In this document: in pieces, positions 33,964 through 45,229 of the stretch
Layout: the number at the start of each line of letters is the position of its first letter
Position numbering within the stretch: the stretch's first letter is position 1
Assembly: GCF_001984215.1 (NCBI RefSeq)
Contig: NZ_CP019420.1
Span: 4,712,001 to 4,776,000, forward strand
Length of the DNA: 64,000 bases
DNA from: Mycobacterium sp. MS1601
Lineage (GTDB): Bacteria; Actinomycetota; Actinomycetes; Mycobacteriales; Mycobacteriaceae
Direction of reading: 5' to 3'
Translations under genes and position numbers: made by a program
Notes under the pieces: generated by a model
Seen by the model: the letters and a program-made list of their open reading frames with translations, nothing else
The model's database searches: none
What the model was told of the DNA's origin: nothing

Positions 33964-34821
33964 TCAGAAGGAGTGTTCCTCGGCGGGGAACACTCCGCTG
34001 GCCACCTCGTCGGCGTACTGCGTTACGGCGCGGCGCAATTCGCCACCCACGTCACCGAAGCGCTTGACGAACTTGGCGGTGCGGCCCGAGGTCATGCCCG
34101 CCATGTCCTGCCAAACCAGCACCTGGGCGTCGCAATTGGGGCCTGCGCCGATGCCCACGGTGGGGATGGTGAGCTTGCCGGTGATCTGCGTGGCCAGTTC
34201 GGCGGGCACCATCTCCAGCACCACGGCCACCGCACCGGCCTCGGCCACGGCGATGGCGTCGTGGATGGTCTGCTCACCAGCGTCACCGCGGCCCTGCACC
34301 TTGAAACCGCCGAGGCCGTTGACGCTCTGCGGGGTGAAGCCGATGTGCGCGATCACCGGGATACCGGCCTGGGTCAGCGTGGCGATCTGCTCGGCCACAC
34401 GTTCGCCGCCCTCGAGTTTCACCGCGTGGGCACCGGTCTCCTTCAGGAAGCGGGTGGCGGTGGCAAGAGCCTGTTGGGCGCCGGCCTCATAGGAGCCAAA
34501 CGGCAGGTCCGCGATCACCAGAGCGTGCGGAGCACCCTTGACGACGCCGCGCACCAGGGGGATCAGCTCATCGATCGTGATGGGCACGGTGGTGTCGTAT
34601 CCGTAGACGACGTTGGCCGCGGAATCACCCACCAGCAGCACCGGAATGCCGGCGTCGTCGAACACCCGTGCCGTGGAGTAGTCGTAAGCGGTGAGCATCG
34701 ACCATTTGTGGCCTTCGCTCTTCCACTGCTGCAGATGATGCGTGCGTACTTTGACGCGCTTCTTGGTGTCGGAGGCAGCGCCGTAGGCATGCTGCTCTTG
34801 GATCCCGCTTGATGCAGACAT
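33964..34821 (-). CDS. panB: 3-methyl-2-oxobutanoate hydroxymethyltransferase
   Basis: 285 residues, the first step of pantothenate synthesis: transfer of a hydroxymethyl group from 5,10-methylene-tetrahydrofolate to 2-oxoisovalerate to give ketopantoate. Key segments: [33 protein letters not shown] (Asp metal ligand), [22 protein letters not shown] and [10 protein letters not shown]. The second of two adjacent ATGs (34821) is used because AGGGGAC gives 6 nt spacing to it. Cytoplasmic decamer in the family. Confidence 0.95.
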   Translation of the reverse strand: MSASSGIQEQHAYGAASDTKKRVKVRTHHLQQWKSEGHKWSMLTAYDYSTARVFDDAGIPVLLVGDSAANVVYGYDTTVPITIDELIPLVRGVVKGAPHALVIADLPFGSYEAGAQQALATATRFLKETGAHAVKLEGGERVAEQIATLTQAGIPVIAHIGFTPQSVNGLGGFKVQGRGDAGEQTIHDAIAVAEAGAVAVVLEMVPAELATQITGKLTIPTVGIGAGPNCDAQVLVWQDMAGMTSGRTAKFVKRFGDVGGELRRAVTQYADEVASGVFPAEEHSF

Positions 34822-34978
34822 CATTGTCCCCTGAGAGTGGTCGGTTCGATCCTCGAGGCCTTCGACGGGTCCCCGGGTCGGCTGACGCGTCCAGTGTGCC
34901 ACCGCGACCTGCGCAGGTGAACAGCAAGTTAAGTGGAGTTCCTCACACCCAGCGCTGTTGTGGACATACGATCTGCCG

Positions 34979-36376
34979 ATGCAACGGCTCAGCGGGCTCG
35001 ACGCCAGCTTCCTGTACCTCGAAACTCCGTCACAACCGTTGCACGTGTGCTCGGTTCTCGACGTCGACACCTCGACGATGCCCGGCGGCTACACCTTCGA
35101 CAAACTCCGTGACGAACTCGTGCTTCGCATCGGCGCCATGCCGGAGTTCCGGGACAAACTGGCCGACAGCTTCTTCAACCTGGATCATCCAGTGTGGGTG
35201 GAGGACAAGGATTTTGACGTCGACCGACACCTGCACCGCATCGCTCTGCCCAGCCCCGGCGGGCGGGCCGAGCTGGCCGAGATCTGCGGGCACATCGCCT
35301 CGCTGCCGCTGGATCGGTCGCGGCCGCTGTGGGAGATGTGGGTCATCGAGAACATCGCCGGCACCGATGCGCACGCCGGTGGCCGCCTGGCCGTGATGAC
35401 CAAGGTGCACCACGCCGCTGTCGACGGGGTCACCGGTGCCAACCTGATGTCGCAGCTGTGCAGCACCGAGGCCGACGCGGCGCCGCCGGAACCCGTGGCG
35501 GGATCCGGCGACGCCAACGCCCTGGAGATCGCGGCAGGCGGGTTGGTCCGCTTCGCCAACCGGCCGGTGCATCTGGCGGCCAAGACGCTGCCCTCCACGG
35601 TCACCACAGTGGTCGACACCGTTCGCCGAGCGCTGGCGGGGTCCGCCATGACCAGCCCGTTCACCGCGCCGCAGACGGCGTTCAACGCGACCGTCACCGC
35701 GCACCGCAACGTGGCCTACGCGCAGTTGGACCTCGAGGACGTCAAGTTGGTCAAGAACCACTTCGGGGTGAAGGTCAACGACGTGGTGATGGCCCTGGTC
35801 TCCGGGGCGCTGCGCACGTACCTCTGCGACCGCGGCGAACTGCCCGACAACTCATTGGTGGCGATGGTGCCGGTGTCGGTGCACGACCGCTCGGACCGTC
35901 CCGGACGCAACAAGGTCTCCGGCATGTTCGCCAGTCTGCAGACCGACATTGCCGATCCCGCCGAGCGCCTCATTGCCATCGCCGAGGCCACTTCGGTTGC
36001 CAAGGAACACAGTTCGGCCATCGCCGCGACCCTGCTCCAGGACTGGTCGCAGTTCGCCGCACCCGCGGTGTTCGGCGCGGCGATGCGGGTGTACGCCAGC
36101 TCGCGGCTGACCGAGGCCCGGCCGGTGCACAACCTGGTGGTGTCCAACGTGCCAGGCCCGCAGGTGCCGCTGTACTTCCTGGGGTCAGAGGTCAAGGCGA
36201 TGTATCCGCTGGGCCCGATCTTCCACGGCTCCGGTCTCAACATCACCGTGATGTCACTGAGCGGCAAGCTGGACGTGGGGCTGATCTCCTGTCCGGAACT
36301 GTTGCCTGACCTGTGGTCGATGGCCGACGACTTCGCCGTCGGTATGGAGGAGCTGTTGGTCTCCTGCAAGCGGTGA
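34979..36376 (+). CDS. WS/DGAT family wax ester synthase/diacylglycerol acyltransferase
   Basis: 465 residues. The catalytic HHxxxDG motif is intact in [14 protein letters not shown] (about residues 139-152). Other family segments: [15 protein letters not shown] at the start, [34 protein letters not shown], and [16 protein letters not shown] near the end. These enzymes make triacylglycerol or wax esters from acyl-CoA and diacylglycerol or alcohols, and are abundant in mycobacteria. ATG 34979 gives the conserved MQRLSG start. Monocistronic by spacing. Confidence 0.93.
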   Translation: MQRLSGLDASFLYLETPSQPLHVCSVLDVDTSTMPGGYTFDKLRDELVLRIGAMPEFRDKLADSFFNLDHPVWVEDKDFDVDRHLHRIALPSPGGRAELAEICGHIASLPLDRSRPLWEMWVIENIAGTDAHAGGRLAVMTKVHHAAVDGVTGANLMSQLCSTEADAAPPEPVAGSGDANALEIAAGGLVRFANRPVHLAAKTLPSTVTTVVDTVRRALAGSAMTSPFTAPQTAFNATVTAHRNVAYAQLDLEDVKLVKNHFGVKVNDVVMALVSGALRTYLCDRGELPDNSLVAMVPVSVHDRSDRPGRNKVSGMFASLQTDIADPAERLIAIAEATSVAKEHSSAIAATLLQDWSQFAAPAVFGAAMRVYASSRLTEARPVHNLVVSNVPGPQVPLYFLGSEVKAMYPLGPIFHGSGLNITVMSLSGKLDVGLISCPELLPDLWSMADDFAVGMEELLVSCKR

Positions 36377-36522
36377 GACCCGCCTGGGGTCTCGGTAGTC
36401 GGGCCCCGAGCCCCCTCGCTCCGCTGGGGGTGCCCCCACCCCGGCTCCTTCGTCGCCGCATCGTCGACCCGCCTGGCCTGCGGTTCGAGGTTTACCTACC
36501 TCGTCATGGCAGCATGTTGCCC

Positions 36523-38061
36523 ATGAGTCTGCTTCCCCGGCGTCGGTCCCTGCGTGCCACCGTGGCCGGGGTGACCATCGTGGGGCTGGTGCTCGCCGCG
36601 GCGGGCTGCAGCAGGCAAGTCGGCGGGCAGGCAACGCCGGCGGGCGCCAACGTCAGCGCCTCGGCGGTGTGGGGGCCGTGCAAGTTCAACGCCCCTGCGC
36701 AGATCGAGATGCCCGAGGACACGGAATGTGGGTTGCTTGCTGTTCCCGTGGATTACGACGTACCCGACGGCGACGTAATCGATCTGGCGCTGATCCGGTT
36801 CCCGGCCACGGGGGAGAAGATCGGCTCGCTGGTGTTCAACCCCGGCGGGCCGGGGGAGTCCGGGATCGAGGCCGCCTTCGGGTTGCTGCCCACCCTCCCG
36901 CCCGAGATCCGTGAACACTTCGACTTCGTCGGCTTCGACCCGCGCGGGGTGGCTGCGTCGTCGCCTGCGCTGTGGTGCAACTCCGACGCCGACAACGACC
37001 GTCAGCGGGCCGAACCGGTGATCGAGTACACCCGCGAAGGCGTGGACTATCTCAACAAGCAGACCGAGGAGTACGTCCAGCGCTGCGTCGACAAGATGGG
37101 TGTCGACTTCTTGGCCAACGTGGGCACCGACAACGTCGCGCGCGACCTGGACCGCATTCGCGAAGCCGTCGGCGACGAAAAGCTGACGTTTTTGGGCTAC
37201 TCCTACGGAACCCGCATCGGTACCACCTACGCCGAGATGTACCCGCAGAACGTGCGTGCCATGATCCTCGACGGCGCGATCGACCCCAATGCCGACCCGG
37301 TGGAATCCGACATCGCCCAAGCCGCGGCGTTCCAGTCCGCGTTCAACGACTTCGCCGCCGACTGCGCCAAGAGCCCCGACTGCCCGCTGGGTACTGATCC
37401 GGCGAAAGCCGTTGAGGTGTACAAGGATCTGATGGCGCCGTGGCAGGAAACGCCGGCGCCCACCACCGATCCCCGCGGTCTCTCCTACTTCGACGCCGCG
37501 ACGGCCACCATCATGGCGCTGTACTCACCGACGCTGTGGCGCCATCTGTCGCAGGGGCTGGCCGAGCTGAAGGAGGGCCGGGGCGACACGCTGCTGATCC
37601 TGGCCGACCTGTACATGCGCCGCGACGGCAACGGTCACTACACCAACGCCACCGATGTTCGGATGGCGGTGAACTGCATGGACGAGCAGCGTGTCACCGA
37701 CATGGCCACGCTGGTGGACGAAGACCGCAGGCTGCGCGAGGCCGCGCCGTTCCTGGCCACCGGCGAGTTCACCGGCTTGGTCCCCGAGCCCACCTGCAAC
37801 AAGTGGCCGGTACCACCCACCAGTGAGCCGCACGAGTTGTCGGTGCCGGATCTTCCTGCGACGCTGGTGGTTTCGATCACAGGCGACCCGGCGACACCGT
37901 ATGAGGCCGGTGTGCAGTTGGCAAACCAGCTGGGCGGCGGGTTGGTGACGTTCAACGGCACGCAGCACACCGTGGTGTTTCGCGGCAACGCCTGCGTGGA
38001 CGACTACGCGGTGAAGTACCTGATGGACGGTGCCGTGCCGGGCCCGGACACCGAGTGCTGA
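36523..38061 (+). CDS. Hip1/CaeA-like secreted alpha/beta-hydrolase (lipoprotein form)
   Basis: 512 residues. A lipoprotein signal GLVLAAAGCSRQ gives a lipidated Cys near residue 29. The alpha/beta-hydrolase has VFNPGGPGESG (oxyanion region), nucleophile Ser in LGYSYGTRIG, acid Asp in ITGDPATPYEAG and His in NGTQHTVVF. Many Cys suggest disulfides in the cap domain. It matches M. tuberculosis Rv2224c (Hip1/CaeA), a cell-envelope serine protease/esterase. The start could be ATG 36514 three codons upstream. Paired with the paralogue at 38133-39650, as Rv2224c and Rv2223c are in M. tuberculosis. Confidence 0.9.
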   Translation: MSLLPRRRSLRATVAGVTIVGLVLAAAGCSRQVGGQATPAGANVSASAVWGPCKFNAPAQIEMPEDTECGLLAVPVDYDVPDGDVIDLALIRFPATGEKIGSLVFNPGGPGESGIEAAFGLLPTLPPEIREHFDFVGFDPRGVAASSPALWCNSDADNDRQRAEPVIEYTREGVDYLNKQTEEYVQRCVDKMGVDFLANVGTDNVARDLDRIREAVGDEKLTFLGYSYGTRIGTTYAEMYPQNVRAMILDGAIDPNADPVESDIAQAAAFQSAFNDFAADCAKSPDCPLGTDPAKAVEVYKDLMAPWQETPAPTTDPRGLSYFDAATATIMALYSPTLWRHLSQGLAELKEGRGDTLLILADLYMRRDGNGHYTNATDVRMAVNCMDEQRVTDMATLVDEDRRLREAAPFLATGEFTGLVPEPTCNKWPVPPTSEPHELSVPDLPATLVVSITGDPATPYEAGVQLANQLGGGLVTFNGTQHTVVFRGNACVDDYAVKYLMDGAVPGPDTEC

Positions 38062-38132
38062 GCTCGCCGCCGAGGAAATGAGACCTGAGCGTGACCCGCT
38101 GGGCCACGCTTGCCACCCGCGGCCATGCGACG

Positions 38133-39650
38133 ATGGGCCGTATGCTCTGCACCAGGCTCCCGGGTTCGATGCTGGCTTCGATCGCCCTGTTTGCCGGTGT
38201 GGCCGCTCCCGTTGCACAGGCTGCTCCGGCTGATCCTGTTGTGCAGCAGCAGGTTTGGGCTGACTGTTCGCAATTCGGCTACGGCGTCGACCTGCTGCCC
38301 ACCGCCCAGTGCACCACGGTGAGCGTGCCCGTCAGCGCCGCGGACCCGGCCGGCCCGCAGGCGCAGTTGGCCGTCATCAAGGTCCCGGCGTCGGGTCAGC
38401 GGATCGGCCCACTGTTCGTCAACCCCGGCGGTCCGGGGGCGTCGGCGGTGGACACGGTGGCCGGTATGGGCCGGGCGCTGGCAGGCAGTCCGATCAACGA
38501 ACACTTCGACCTCGTGGGTGTGGACCCGCGCGGCGTCGGGCACTCCACACCAGAACTGCGGTGTCGCACCGACGCCGAGTTCGACGCCTGGCGCCGCGAG
38601 CCCATGGTGGATTACAGCCCGGCCGGCGTGGCCGCCATCGAGGCCAGGTACCGCCAGTACGCGCAGCAGTGCGCCGACCGGATGGGGCCCGCCTTCTTGG
38701 CCGGCGTCGGCGCCGTCGACGCGGCCCGCGATCTCGACACCGTTCGACAGGTGCTCGGCGACGAACAGCTCAACTATCTCGGGTTCAGCTACGGCACCCA
38801 GATCGGCACCGCCTATCTTGAGCAGTTCGGCCCGCACGTGCGGACCATGGTGCTCGACGGCGCCATCGATCCCGCCGTGCCGCCCATGGAGGAGACCATC
38901 CGGCAGAACGCGGGCTTCCAGGAGGCGTTCAACACCTACGCCGCCGATTGCGCCCGATCCGCGGACTGCCCGCTGGGCCAGGATCCGGCCCAATGGGTCA
39001 ACCGCTACCACCAACTGGTGGACCCTCTGGTGCAGCAACCCGGCCGGACCGCCGACCCGCGCGGGCTGAGCTATTCCGATGCCATCCTCGGCACCGGAAA
39101 CGCGCTGTACTCGCCGCGGTACTGGTTGCTGCTGACCAGCGGCCTGTTGGGACTGCAGCGTGGCACCGACGCCGATGACCTGCTGGGCCTGGCCGACGTG
39201 TACCAGGGTCGTGACGCGCAGGGCCACTACTCCAACAAGCGCGACGCGTTCAATGCGGTGCGCTGTGCCGATTCGCCGGTACCCACCGACCCCGGGGCGT
39301 GGGCGACGTTTGATCTGCGCATGCGTCAGGTGGCGCCGTTCCTGTCCTACGGCGTCTTCACCGGGTTTGCTCCGCGCGACATCTGTGCCTTCTGGCCGGT
39401 GCCGGCTTCGTCCGTGCCCGCGCCTGCTGCCCCCGCGCCTGCGGGCTCGGTGATGGTGGTCGCCACCACGCGAGACCCCGCAACGCCCTATCAAGGAGGG
39501 GTGGATCTGGCACGTCAACTGCAGGCGCCTCTGCTCACGTTCGACGGCACCCAGCACACGGTGGTGTTCAACGGCCAGCAGTGTGTGGATACCGCGACGG
39601 TGAACTATCTGGTGGATCGGGTGCTCCCACCGGCCGATCTGTTTTGCTGA
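38133..39650 (+). CDS. Secreted alpha/beta-hydrolase, Rv2223c-like paralogue
   Basis: About 505 residues. The signal peptide LASIALFAGVAAPVAQAAPA has no lipobox, so it should be cleaved and secreted. Same architecture as the previous gene: VNPGGPGASAVDTVAG, nucleophile LGFSYGTQIGTAY, Asp in ATTRDPATPYQGG and His in DGTQHTVVF. TAP-like C-terminal domain with several Cys. ATG 38133 is taken as start; ATG 38142 and GTG 38091 are alternatives. Lies 71 bp after the hip1-like gene; they may be cotranscribed. Confidence 0.9.
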   Translation: MGRMLCTRLPGSMLASIALFAGVAAPVAQAAPADPVVQQQVWADCSQFGYGVDLLPTAQCTTVSVPVSAADPAGPQAQLAVIKVPASGQRIGPLFVNPGGPGASAVDTVAGMGRALAGSPINEHFDLVGVDPRGVGHSTPELRCRTDAEFDAWRREPMVDYSPAGVAAIEARYRQYAQQCADRMGPAFLAGVGAVDAARDLDTVRQVLGDEQLNYLGFSYGTQIGTAYLEQFGPHVRTMVLDGAIDPAVPPMEETIRQNAGFQEAFNTYAADCARSADCPLGQDPAQWVNRYHQLVDPLVQQPGRTADPRGLSYSDAILGTGNALYSPRYWLLLTSGLLGLQRGTDADDLLGLADVYQGRDAQGHYSNKRDAFNAVRCADSPVPTDPGAWATFDLRMRQVAPFLSYGVFTGFAPRDICAFWPVPASSVPAPAAPAPAGSVMVVATTRDPATPYQGGVDLARQLQAPLLTFDGTQHTVVFNGQQCVDTATVNYLVDRVLPPADLFC

Positions 39651-39709
39651 GCGCCAGCCGACTCACCGCCGTAACACAGAGTTAACAGCACATGCCTACG
39701 CTCGCGGAC

Positions 39710-41050
39710 ATGGATCGCCAGAAGGAATTTGTGCTGCGCACGCTGGAGGAACGGGACATCCGTTTCGTGCGGCTGTGGTTCACTGACGTGCTCGGATTCC
39801 TGAAGTCGGTGGCGATCGCCCCCGCAGAACTCGAGGGTGCGTTCGAAGAGGGCATTGGCTTCGACGGATCCTCCATCGAGGGCTTTGCCCGCGTCTCCGA
39901 GTCGGACACCGTCGCCCGCCCCGACCCGTCGACGTTCCAGGTGCTGCCGTGGACCACCAGCGGCGGCGACCACCACTCGGCGCGGATGTTCTGCGATATC
40001 ACCATGCCTGACGGGTCACCCTCGTGGGCCGACTCGCGCCACGTCCTGCGCAGGCAGCTGGCCAAGGCCAGCGACCTCGGCTTCTCCTGCTACGTACACC
40101 CCGAGATCGAGTTCTTCCTACTGCAGCCGGGCCCCTACGACGGCAGCGAACCCGTGCCTGCCGACAACGGCGGTTACTTCGACCAGGCCGTGCACGACTC
40201 GGCGCCCAACTTCCGCCGCCACGCCATCGACGCGTTGGAGCAGATGGGCATCTCGGTGGAGTTCAGCCACCACGAAGGCGCCCCCGGGCAGCAGGAGATC
40301 GACCTGCGTTACGCCGACGCCCTGTCGATGGCCGACAACGTGATGACCTTCCGTTACCTCGTCAAAGAGGTGGCTCTGGGTGAGGGTGTGCGGGCGTCGT
40401 TCATGCCCAAGCCGTTCGCGGAGTACCCGGGCTCGGCCATGCACACCCACATGAGCCTGTTCGAGGGTGACACCAACGCCTTCCACAGCCCCGATGACCC
40501 GCTGCAGCTCTCCGATGTCGGCAAGTCCTTCATCGCCGGCATCCTCGAGCACGCCAGCGAGATCAGCGCCGTCACCAACCAGTGGGTGAACTCCTACAAG
40601 CGGCTGGTGCACGGCGGCGAAGCGCCCACGGCGGCATCCTGGGGCGCGGCCAACCGCTCTGCGCTGGTGCGCGTTCCGATGTACACCCCGAACAAGGCGT
40701 CCTCGCGGCGCGTCGAGGTGCGCAGCCCCGACTCGGCATGCAACCCCTACCTGACCTTCGCGGTGCTGCTGGCCGCCGGACTGCGTGGCGTCGAGAAGGG
40801 CTATGTGCTGGGCCCGCAGGCTGAGGACAACGTCTGGAGCCTGACCTCCGAGGAGCGCCGGGCGATGGGCTACCGCGAGCTGCCGGGCAGCCTGGGCTAT
40901 GCCCTGGAGGCCATGGAGGGCTCCGAGTTGGTGGCTGAGGCCCTGGGCGAGCACGTCTTCGACTTCTTCCTGCGCAACAAGCGCACGGAGTGGGAGACCT
41001 ACCGCAGCAAGGTCACTCCGTACGAGCTGAAGACTTATCTGTCGCTGTAA
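39710..41050 (+). CDS. glnA2: Glutamine synthetase type I, GlnA2
   Basis: 446 residues, same length as M. tuberculosis GlnA2 and highly similar from MDRQKEFVLRTLEERDIRFV onward. Catalytic-domain markers include FDGSSIEGFARV, HPEIEFFL, HHEGAPGQQEIDL (metal-binding) and EYPGSAMHTHMS. At the adenylylation loop the sequence is TAASWGAANRS with Trp where GlnA1 has Tyr, so GlnE-dependent adenylylation is not expected. ATG 39710 is chosen for the family start; an ATG six codons earlier has no counterpart. Precedes glnE by 66 bp on the same strand. Confidence 0.95.
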   Translation: MDRQKEFVLRTLEERDIRFVRLWFTDVLGFLKSVAIAPAELEGAFEEGIGFDGSSIEGFARVSESDTVARPDPSTFQVLPWTTSGGDHHSARMFCDITMPDGSPSWADSRHVLRRQLAKASDLGFSCYVHPEIEFFLLQPGPYDGSEPVPADNGGYFDQAVHDSAPNFRRHAIDALEQMGISVEFSHHEGAPGQQEIDLRYADALSMADNVMTFRYLVKEVALGEGVRASFMPKPFAEYPGSAMHTHMSLFEGDTNAFHSPDDPLQLSDVGKSFIAGILEHASEISAVTNQWVNSYKRLVHGGEAPTAASWGAANRSALVRVPMYTPNKASSRRVEVRSPDSACNPYLTFAVLLAAGLRGVEKGYVLGPQAEDNVWSLTSEERRAMGYRELPGSLGYALEAMEGSELVAEALGEHVFDFFLRNKRTEWETYRSKVTPYELKTYLSL

Positions 41051-41116
41051 ACGACAGATTGCCGATTCCGCTCCCCAAATTCTCGAACTGCGGCGCAGTT
41101 GCGTTACCGTGCTGAC

Positions 41117-44110
41117 GTGTCTGCCTCCAAACCCGTAACGCTGCGCCCGAAGCTGCCCAGCGTCGGACGGCTGGGCTTGGTCGAGCCGCCCGCCAGGGCC
41201 GGACTCACCCGCCTGGGGTGGGACACCGACGAGCACATCGAACTGCTCTGGTCGCTGTCGCGTGCCCCCGACGCCGACGCCGCGCTGGCTGCGATGGTGC
41301 GTCTGGCCGACGCCCTGGGGCCCGACTGGGATGAACTCAACAGCGCGCTGCTGAAGGACAGAGGGCTGCGCGGCCGGTTGCTTGCCGTGCTGGGCTCGTC
41401 GCTGGCCCTGGGTGATCACCTGGTGGCCAACCCGACTTCGTGGCGACTGCTGCAAGGGCAGATCCAGCTGCCCACCGCCGAGCAGCTCAAGCGCACATTC
41501 CTGCACGCCGTCTCGCACGTGACGCCCGAAACCTCAACGGCCACCGTCATTCCCGTGCTGCGCACGCTCTACCGCGACCACGTGCTGGTGCTGGCCGGCC
41601 TGGATGTGGCGCCCACGGTGGAGAACGAGCCGGTACTGCCGTTCCCGACGGTGGGCGCGCACCTGTCGGACCTTGCGGATGCCGCGCTGGCCGCCGCCCT
41701 GCACGTGGCCACCATCTTGGTCTGCAAGGGCGCGCAGGCACCTCGGTTGGCCGTCATCGCCATGGGCAAGTGCGGAGCCCGTGAACTGAACTACGTCTCC
41801 GACGTCGACGTCATCTTCGTCGGAGAGAAAGCAGACGCGACAGAGACGCGGGTGGCCGGGGAGATGATGCGGCTGGCTTCGGAGACGTTTTTCGAGGTGG
41901 ACGCCGCGCTGCGGCCGGAAGGCAAACGCGGCCAGTTGGTTCGCACCCTGGAATCGCATATCGCCTACTACGAACGCTGGGCCAAGACCTGGGAGTTCCA
42001 GGCGTTGCTCAAAGCGCGCCCGGCAGTGGGTGATCCCGAGTTGGGGCAGCAGTACATGGACGCCCTGATGCCGATGGTGTGGACCGCCTGCGAGCGTGAA
42101 GACTTCGTCGTCGACGTCCAGGCGATGCGCCGCCGGGTGGTCGAACTGGTGCCTGCCGATGTCCGCAGCCGAGAGATCAAACTCGGCACCGGCGGACTGC
42201 GGGATGTCGAGTTCGCCGTGCAGCTGCTGCAGTTGGTGCACGGCCGCAACGACGACTCGTTGCACGTCACCTCCACCGTGGAAGCGCTGGCGGCGCTGGG
42301 CTCCGGCGGCTACGTCGGTCGCGACGACGCCGCCAACATGACGGCCTCCTATGAATTTCTGCGCTTGCTGGAGCACCGGCTGCAGTTGCAACGCCTCAAG
42401 CGCACCCACATGCTGCCCGCGCCTGACGATGACGAGGCACTGCGGTGGCTGGCCCGCGCCGCGCATGTGCGTCCCGACGGCCGCCACGATGCACTCGGGG
42501 TGCTGCGTGAGGAGCTCAAACGCCAGAGCGTGCGGGTGTCACGGCTGCACGCCAAGCTGTTCTACCAGCCACTGCTCGAATCCGTGCACAGCGCCGTCGA
42601 TTTCGCTGTCGGCCCGAACAAGGAGGGTATGACCAGCGAAGCCGCCGAGCGGCAGCTGGGTGCCCTCGGATACCAGGCGCCGCGCAGCGCGTTGACGCAT
42701 CTGGCGGCGCTCACCAGCCAGGGCAGCAGGCGCGCCCGGGTGCAGGCGGTGTTGCTGCCGACACTGCTGGACTGGCTGTCGGACACCCCCGATCCTGACG
42801 CGGGGTTGCTGGCCTACCGCCGGATCAGCGAATCGCTGGCCGATGCCCGCTGGTATCTGGCGAGCCTGCGTGACGAGAGTGCGGTGGCCAAGCGCCTGAT
42901 GCACGTGCTCGGCACCTCGGCCTACGTGCCGGATCTGCTGATGCGGGCACCGGAGGTCATCCAGCAGTACGCCGACGGCCCGACGGGACCCAAGCTGCTC
43001 GAGGTCGAGCCCGACGGGGTGGGCCGCTCGCTGGTCTCGGCGGCGGCACGCTACTCCGATCCGGTCAAGGCCATCGCCGCCGCGCGCACCCTGCGCCGCC
43101 GCGAGCTGGCCCGCATTGCCTCGGCCGACCTGTTGGGGATGCTCGACGTACGGGCGGTGTGCAAGGCGCTGACCTCAGTGTGGGTGGCGGTGCTGCAGGC
43201 GGCGCTGGAGGCGGTGACGCGGGCCAACACCCCGGCCGACGGTCAGGTTCCTGCGAAGCTAGCCGTCATCGGGATGGGGCGACTCGGCGGCGGCGAGTTG
43301 GGCTACGGCTCCGATGCCGACGTGATGTTCGTCTGCGAGCCGGCCGAGGGCGTCGAGGAGGCCCGGGCGGTGAAGTGGTCGGTGTCGATCGCCGAACAGG
43401 TACGCGCGCTGCTGGGTACCCCGAGTGCCGATCCGCCCTTGGAGGTAGACGCCAACCTGCGGCCCGAGGGCCGCAACGGCCCGCTGGTGCGCACCCTGGC
43501 GTCGTATGCCGCCTACTACCAGCAGTGGGCGCAGCCGTGGGAGATCCAGGCGCTGCTCCGGGCTCATTGTGTGGCAGGCGATTTGGAGCTCGGTCACCGG
43601 TTTCTGCTGATGGCCGACGCCACCAGGTATCCGGCGGGCGGGGTGTCCGAGCAGGCGGTGCAGGAGATCCGCCGGATCAAGGCACGGGTGGACGCCGAAC
43701 GGCTGCCGCGCGGTGCCGATCCCAACACCCACACCAAACTGGGGCGCGGCGGGCTCGCCGACGTCGAATGGACCGTGCAGCTGCTGCAACTGCGGTTCGC
43801 CCACCGCATCCCTGCGCTGCACAACACCTCGACACTGGAGTCGTTGGACGTCATCGGGGCTGCCGAGCTGATCGCCGAGGGCGATGTCGACCTGCTGCGG
43901 CAGGCGTGGTTGACGGCCACGCGGGCTCGCAACGCGCTGGTGCTGGTGCGCGGCAAGCCCACTGATCAACTTCCGGGGCCGGGTCGTCAGCTCAACGCCG
44001 TCGCGGTGGCCGCCGGATGGCACAACGACGACGGAAGCGAGTTCCTGGACAATTATCTGCGGGTGACGCGGCGCGCGAAGGCTGTGGTCCGCAAGGTGTT
44101 CGGGGGCTGA
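41117..44110 (+). CDS. glnE: Glutamine synthetase adenylyltransferase/deadenylase
   Basis: 997 residues with the two nucleotidyltransferase domains of GlnE. The N-terminal deadenylylase site is in [21 protein letters not shown] (around residue 216) and the C-terminal adenylylase site in [21 protein letters not shown] (around residue 717), each with the GS/SD-x-D pattern, and each followed by a Glu/Arg-rich linker with [16 protein letters not shown]. It modifies the Tyr of GlnA1 to switch off glutamine synthetase under nitrogen excess. GTG 41117 gives the conserved [16 protein letters not shown] start. Confidence 0.96.
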   Translation: MSASKPVTLRPKLPSVGRLGLVEPPARAGLTRLGWDTDEHIELLWSLSRAPDADAALAAMVRLADALGPDWDELNSALLKDRGLRGRLLAVLGSSLALGDHLVANPTSWRLLQGQIQLPTAEQLKRTFLHAVSHVTPETSTATVIPVLRTLYRDHVLVLAGLDVAPTVENEPVLPFPTVGAHLSDLADAALAAALHVATILVCKGAQAPRLAVIAMGKCGARELNYVSDVDVIFVGEKADATETRVAGEMMRLASETFFEVDAALRPEGKRGQLVRTLESHIAYYERWAKTWEFQALLKARPAVGDPELGQQYMDALMPMVWTACEREDFVVDVQAMRRRVVELVPADVRSREIKLGTGGLRDVEFAVQLLQLVHGRNDDSLHVTSTVEALAALGSGGYVGRDDAANMTASYEFLRLLEHRLQLQRLKRTHMLPAPDDDEALRWLARAAHVRPDGRHDALGVLREELKRQSVRVSRLHAKLFYQPLLESVHSAVDFAVGPNKEGMTSEAAERQLGALGYQAPRSALTHLAALTSQGSRRARVQAVLLPTLLDWLSDTPDPDAGLLAYRRISESLADARWYLASLRDESAVAKRLMHVLGTSAYVPDLLMRAPEVIQQYADGPTGPKLLEVEPDGVGRSLVSAAARYSDPVKAIAAARTLRRRELARIASADLLGMLDVRAVCKALTSVWVAVLQAALEAVTRANTPADGQVPAKLAVIGMGRLGGGELGYGSDADVMFVCEPAEGVEEARAVKWSVSIAEQVRALLGTPSADPPLEVDANLRPEGRNGPLVRTLASYAAYYQQWAQPWEIQALLRAHCVAGDLELGHRFLLMADATRYPAGGVSEQAVQEIRRIKARVDAERLPRGADPNTHTKLGRGGLADVEWTVQLLQLRFAHRIPALHNTSTLESLDVIGAAELIAEGDVDLLRQAWLTATRARNALVLVRGKPTDQLPGPGRQLNAVAVAAGWHNDDGSEFLDNYLRVTRRAKAVVRKVFGG

Positions 44111-44147
44111 CTCGGTTTCACAGACCCCTTGGTGATAAGAAGATCGG

Positions 44148-44777
44148 GTGCGGTTTACACACGAGGCGACCAGTGACAACGAGCACGAGCGCCAGCGCGC
44201 CTACTTCGAGCCGTTCACCGGCGCGGTGCGCGACCTCTTGGACGCCACCATCCGTACCGAGATGGACGAGGATGTCATCCGAGAGGCGCAGGCTGCCATC
44301 GAGGCCGTGACGGCGCGGTTGCGCACCCGCCAGATCGACGGCGCGTACGGTGTCCGACTGAATTCGGACGGTCGCAGTCGATCCTGGGGCAACCCAGTGA
44401 TCGGACTGCGCAACCCGATCGCTCCGCCGTTGCAGATCACCAGGGACGCCGAAGATCGCTGTGTCGCCGACTTCGAACTCGGGGCCGCCTACGAAGGGCC
44501 ACCCGGCCACGTGCACGGCGGCATGTCAGCCCTGGTGCTGGACCACATCCTGGGTGAGGCAGCCAGTTCCGGACTGCGGAAACCGAACTTCACCGGCACC
44601 ATCACCTGCCGGTACGTGCGGGCCACGCCGCTGGGCCGGCTGCGGGCCGAGGCGTTCGTCGACCGCGTCGAGGGGGTGAAGACCTTCGCGCGCGGCTTCA
44701 TCGCCGATGCCGACGGGGTGACCGTCGAAGCTCAGGGGGTGTTCATCACTCCCGCCTGGGCGCGCGAAGCCGGCTGA
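44148..44777 (+). CDS. PaaI-like acyl-CoA thioesterase (hotdog fold)
   Basis: 209 residues. The hotdog-fold motif is GPPGHVHGGMSALVLDHILGEAAS (about residues 118-141), with HGG and Asp typical of the PaaI/4HBT group, followed by TGTITCRYVRATPLGRLRAEAFV. The N-terminal 90 residues are an extension with charged helices. GTG 44148 start, 37 bp after glnE. Likely hydrolyses an acyl-CoA; substrate unknown. Confidence 0.87.
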   Translation: MRFTHEATSDNEHERQRAYFEPFTGAVRDLLDATIRTEMDEDVIREAQAAIEAVTARLRTRQIDGAYGVRLNSDGRSRSWGNPVIGLRNPIAPPLQITRDAEDRCVADFELGAAYEGPPGHVHGGMSALVLDHILGEAASSGLRKPNFTGTITCRYVRATPLGRLRAEAFVDRVEGVKTFARGFIADADGVTVEAQGVFITPAWAREAG

Positions 44778-44811
44778 CTTGACTACACACCGCAGCACTG
44801 CCGGATACCGT

Positions 44812-45201
44812 CTAGCGGCGCGAGACGGCCAGCGCGCCGGGGCCGGTGACGGCCAGTAACAGCAACGCGAAGCAGAACAGCACCGCGGGCTCACCGCCGT
44901 TGTTGATGGGCCAAAAATCGGTGGGGATGTGCTGCCAGAAGTACGCAACGGCCATCTGCCCGGACCCGACGAGGGCCGCGATGCGGGTGAACAGCCCGAT
45001 GGTGACCAGCACGCCGACCGCCACCTCGATGATGCCGGCGTACCAGAACGGCCATGTGCCCATTGGAATCTGCGGACCGCCGGGCCAGCCGAGCAGCTTG
45101 GAGGTGCCGTGCAGCAGGAACAACAAGCCGAAGACGATGCGGAAAACGCCGAGCGCCAGGGGAGTGCGGTTGCTCAGCTGTGCGTCCAATGTGGAGGTCA
45201 T
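44812..45201 (-). CDS. DoxX family membrane protein
   Basis: 129 residues, four hydrophobic helices: about residues 17-37 (LGVFRIVFGLLFLLHG), 52-70, 76-95 and 102-122. The patterns RIVFGLLFLLHGTSKL and GIIEVAVGVLVTIGLFTR are typical of DoxX. In M. tuberculosis a DoxX protein joins SodA and SseA in a membrane redox complex; that context is missing here. ATG 45201 is preferred over GTG 45210. Confidence 0.9.
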   Translation of the reverse strand: MTSTLDAQLSNRTPLALGVFRIVFGLLFLLHGTSKLLGWPGGPQIPMGTWPFWYAGIIEVAVGVLVTIGLFTRIAALVGSGQMAVAYFWQHIPTDFWPINNGGEPAVLFCFALLLLAVTGPGALAVSRR

Positions 45202-45229
45202 GGCCGTCACGATAACGCCCCGAGTGCCG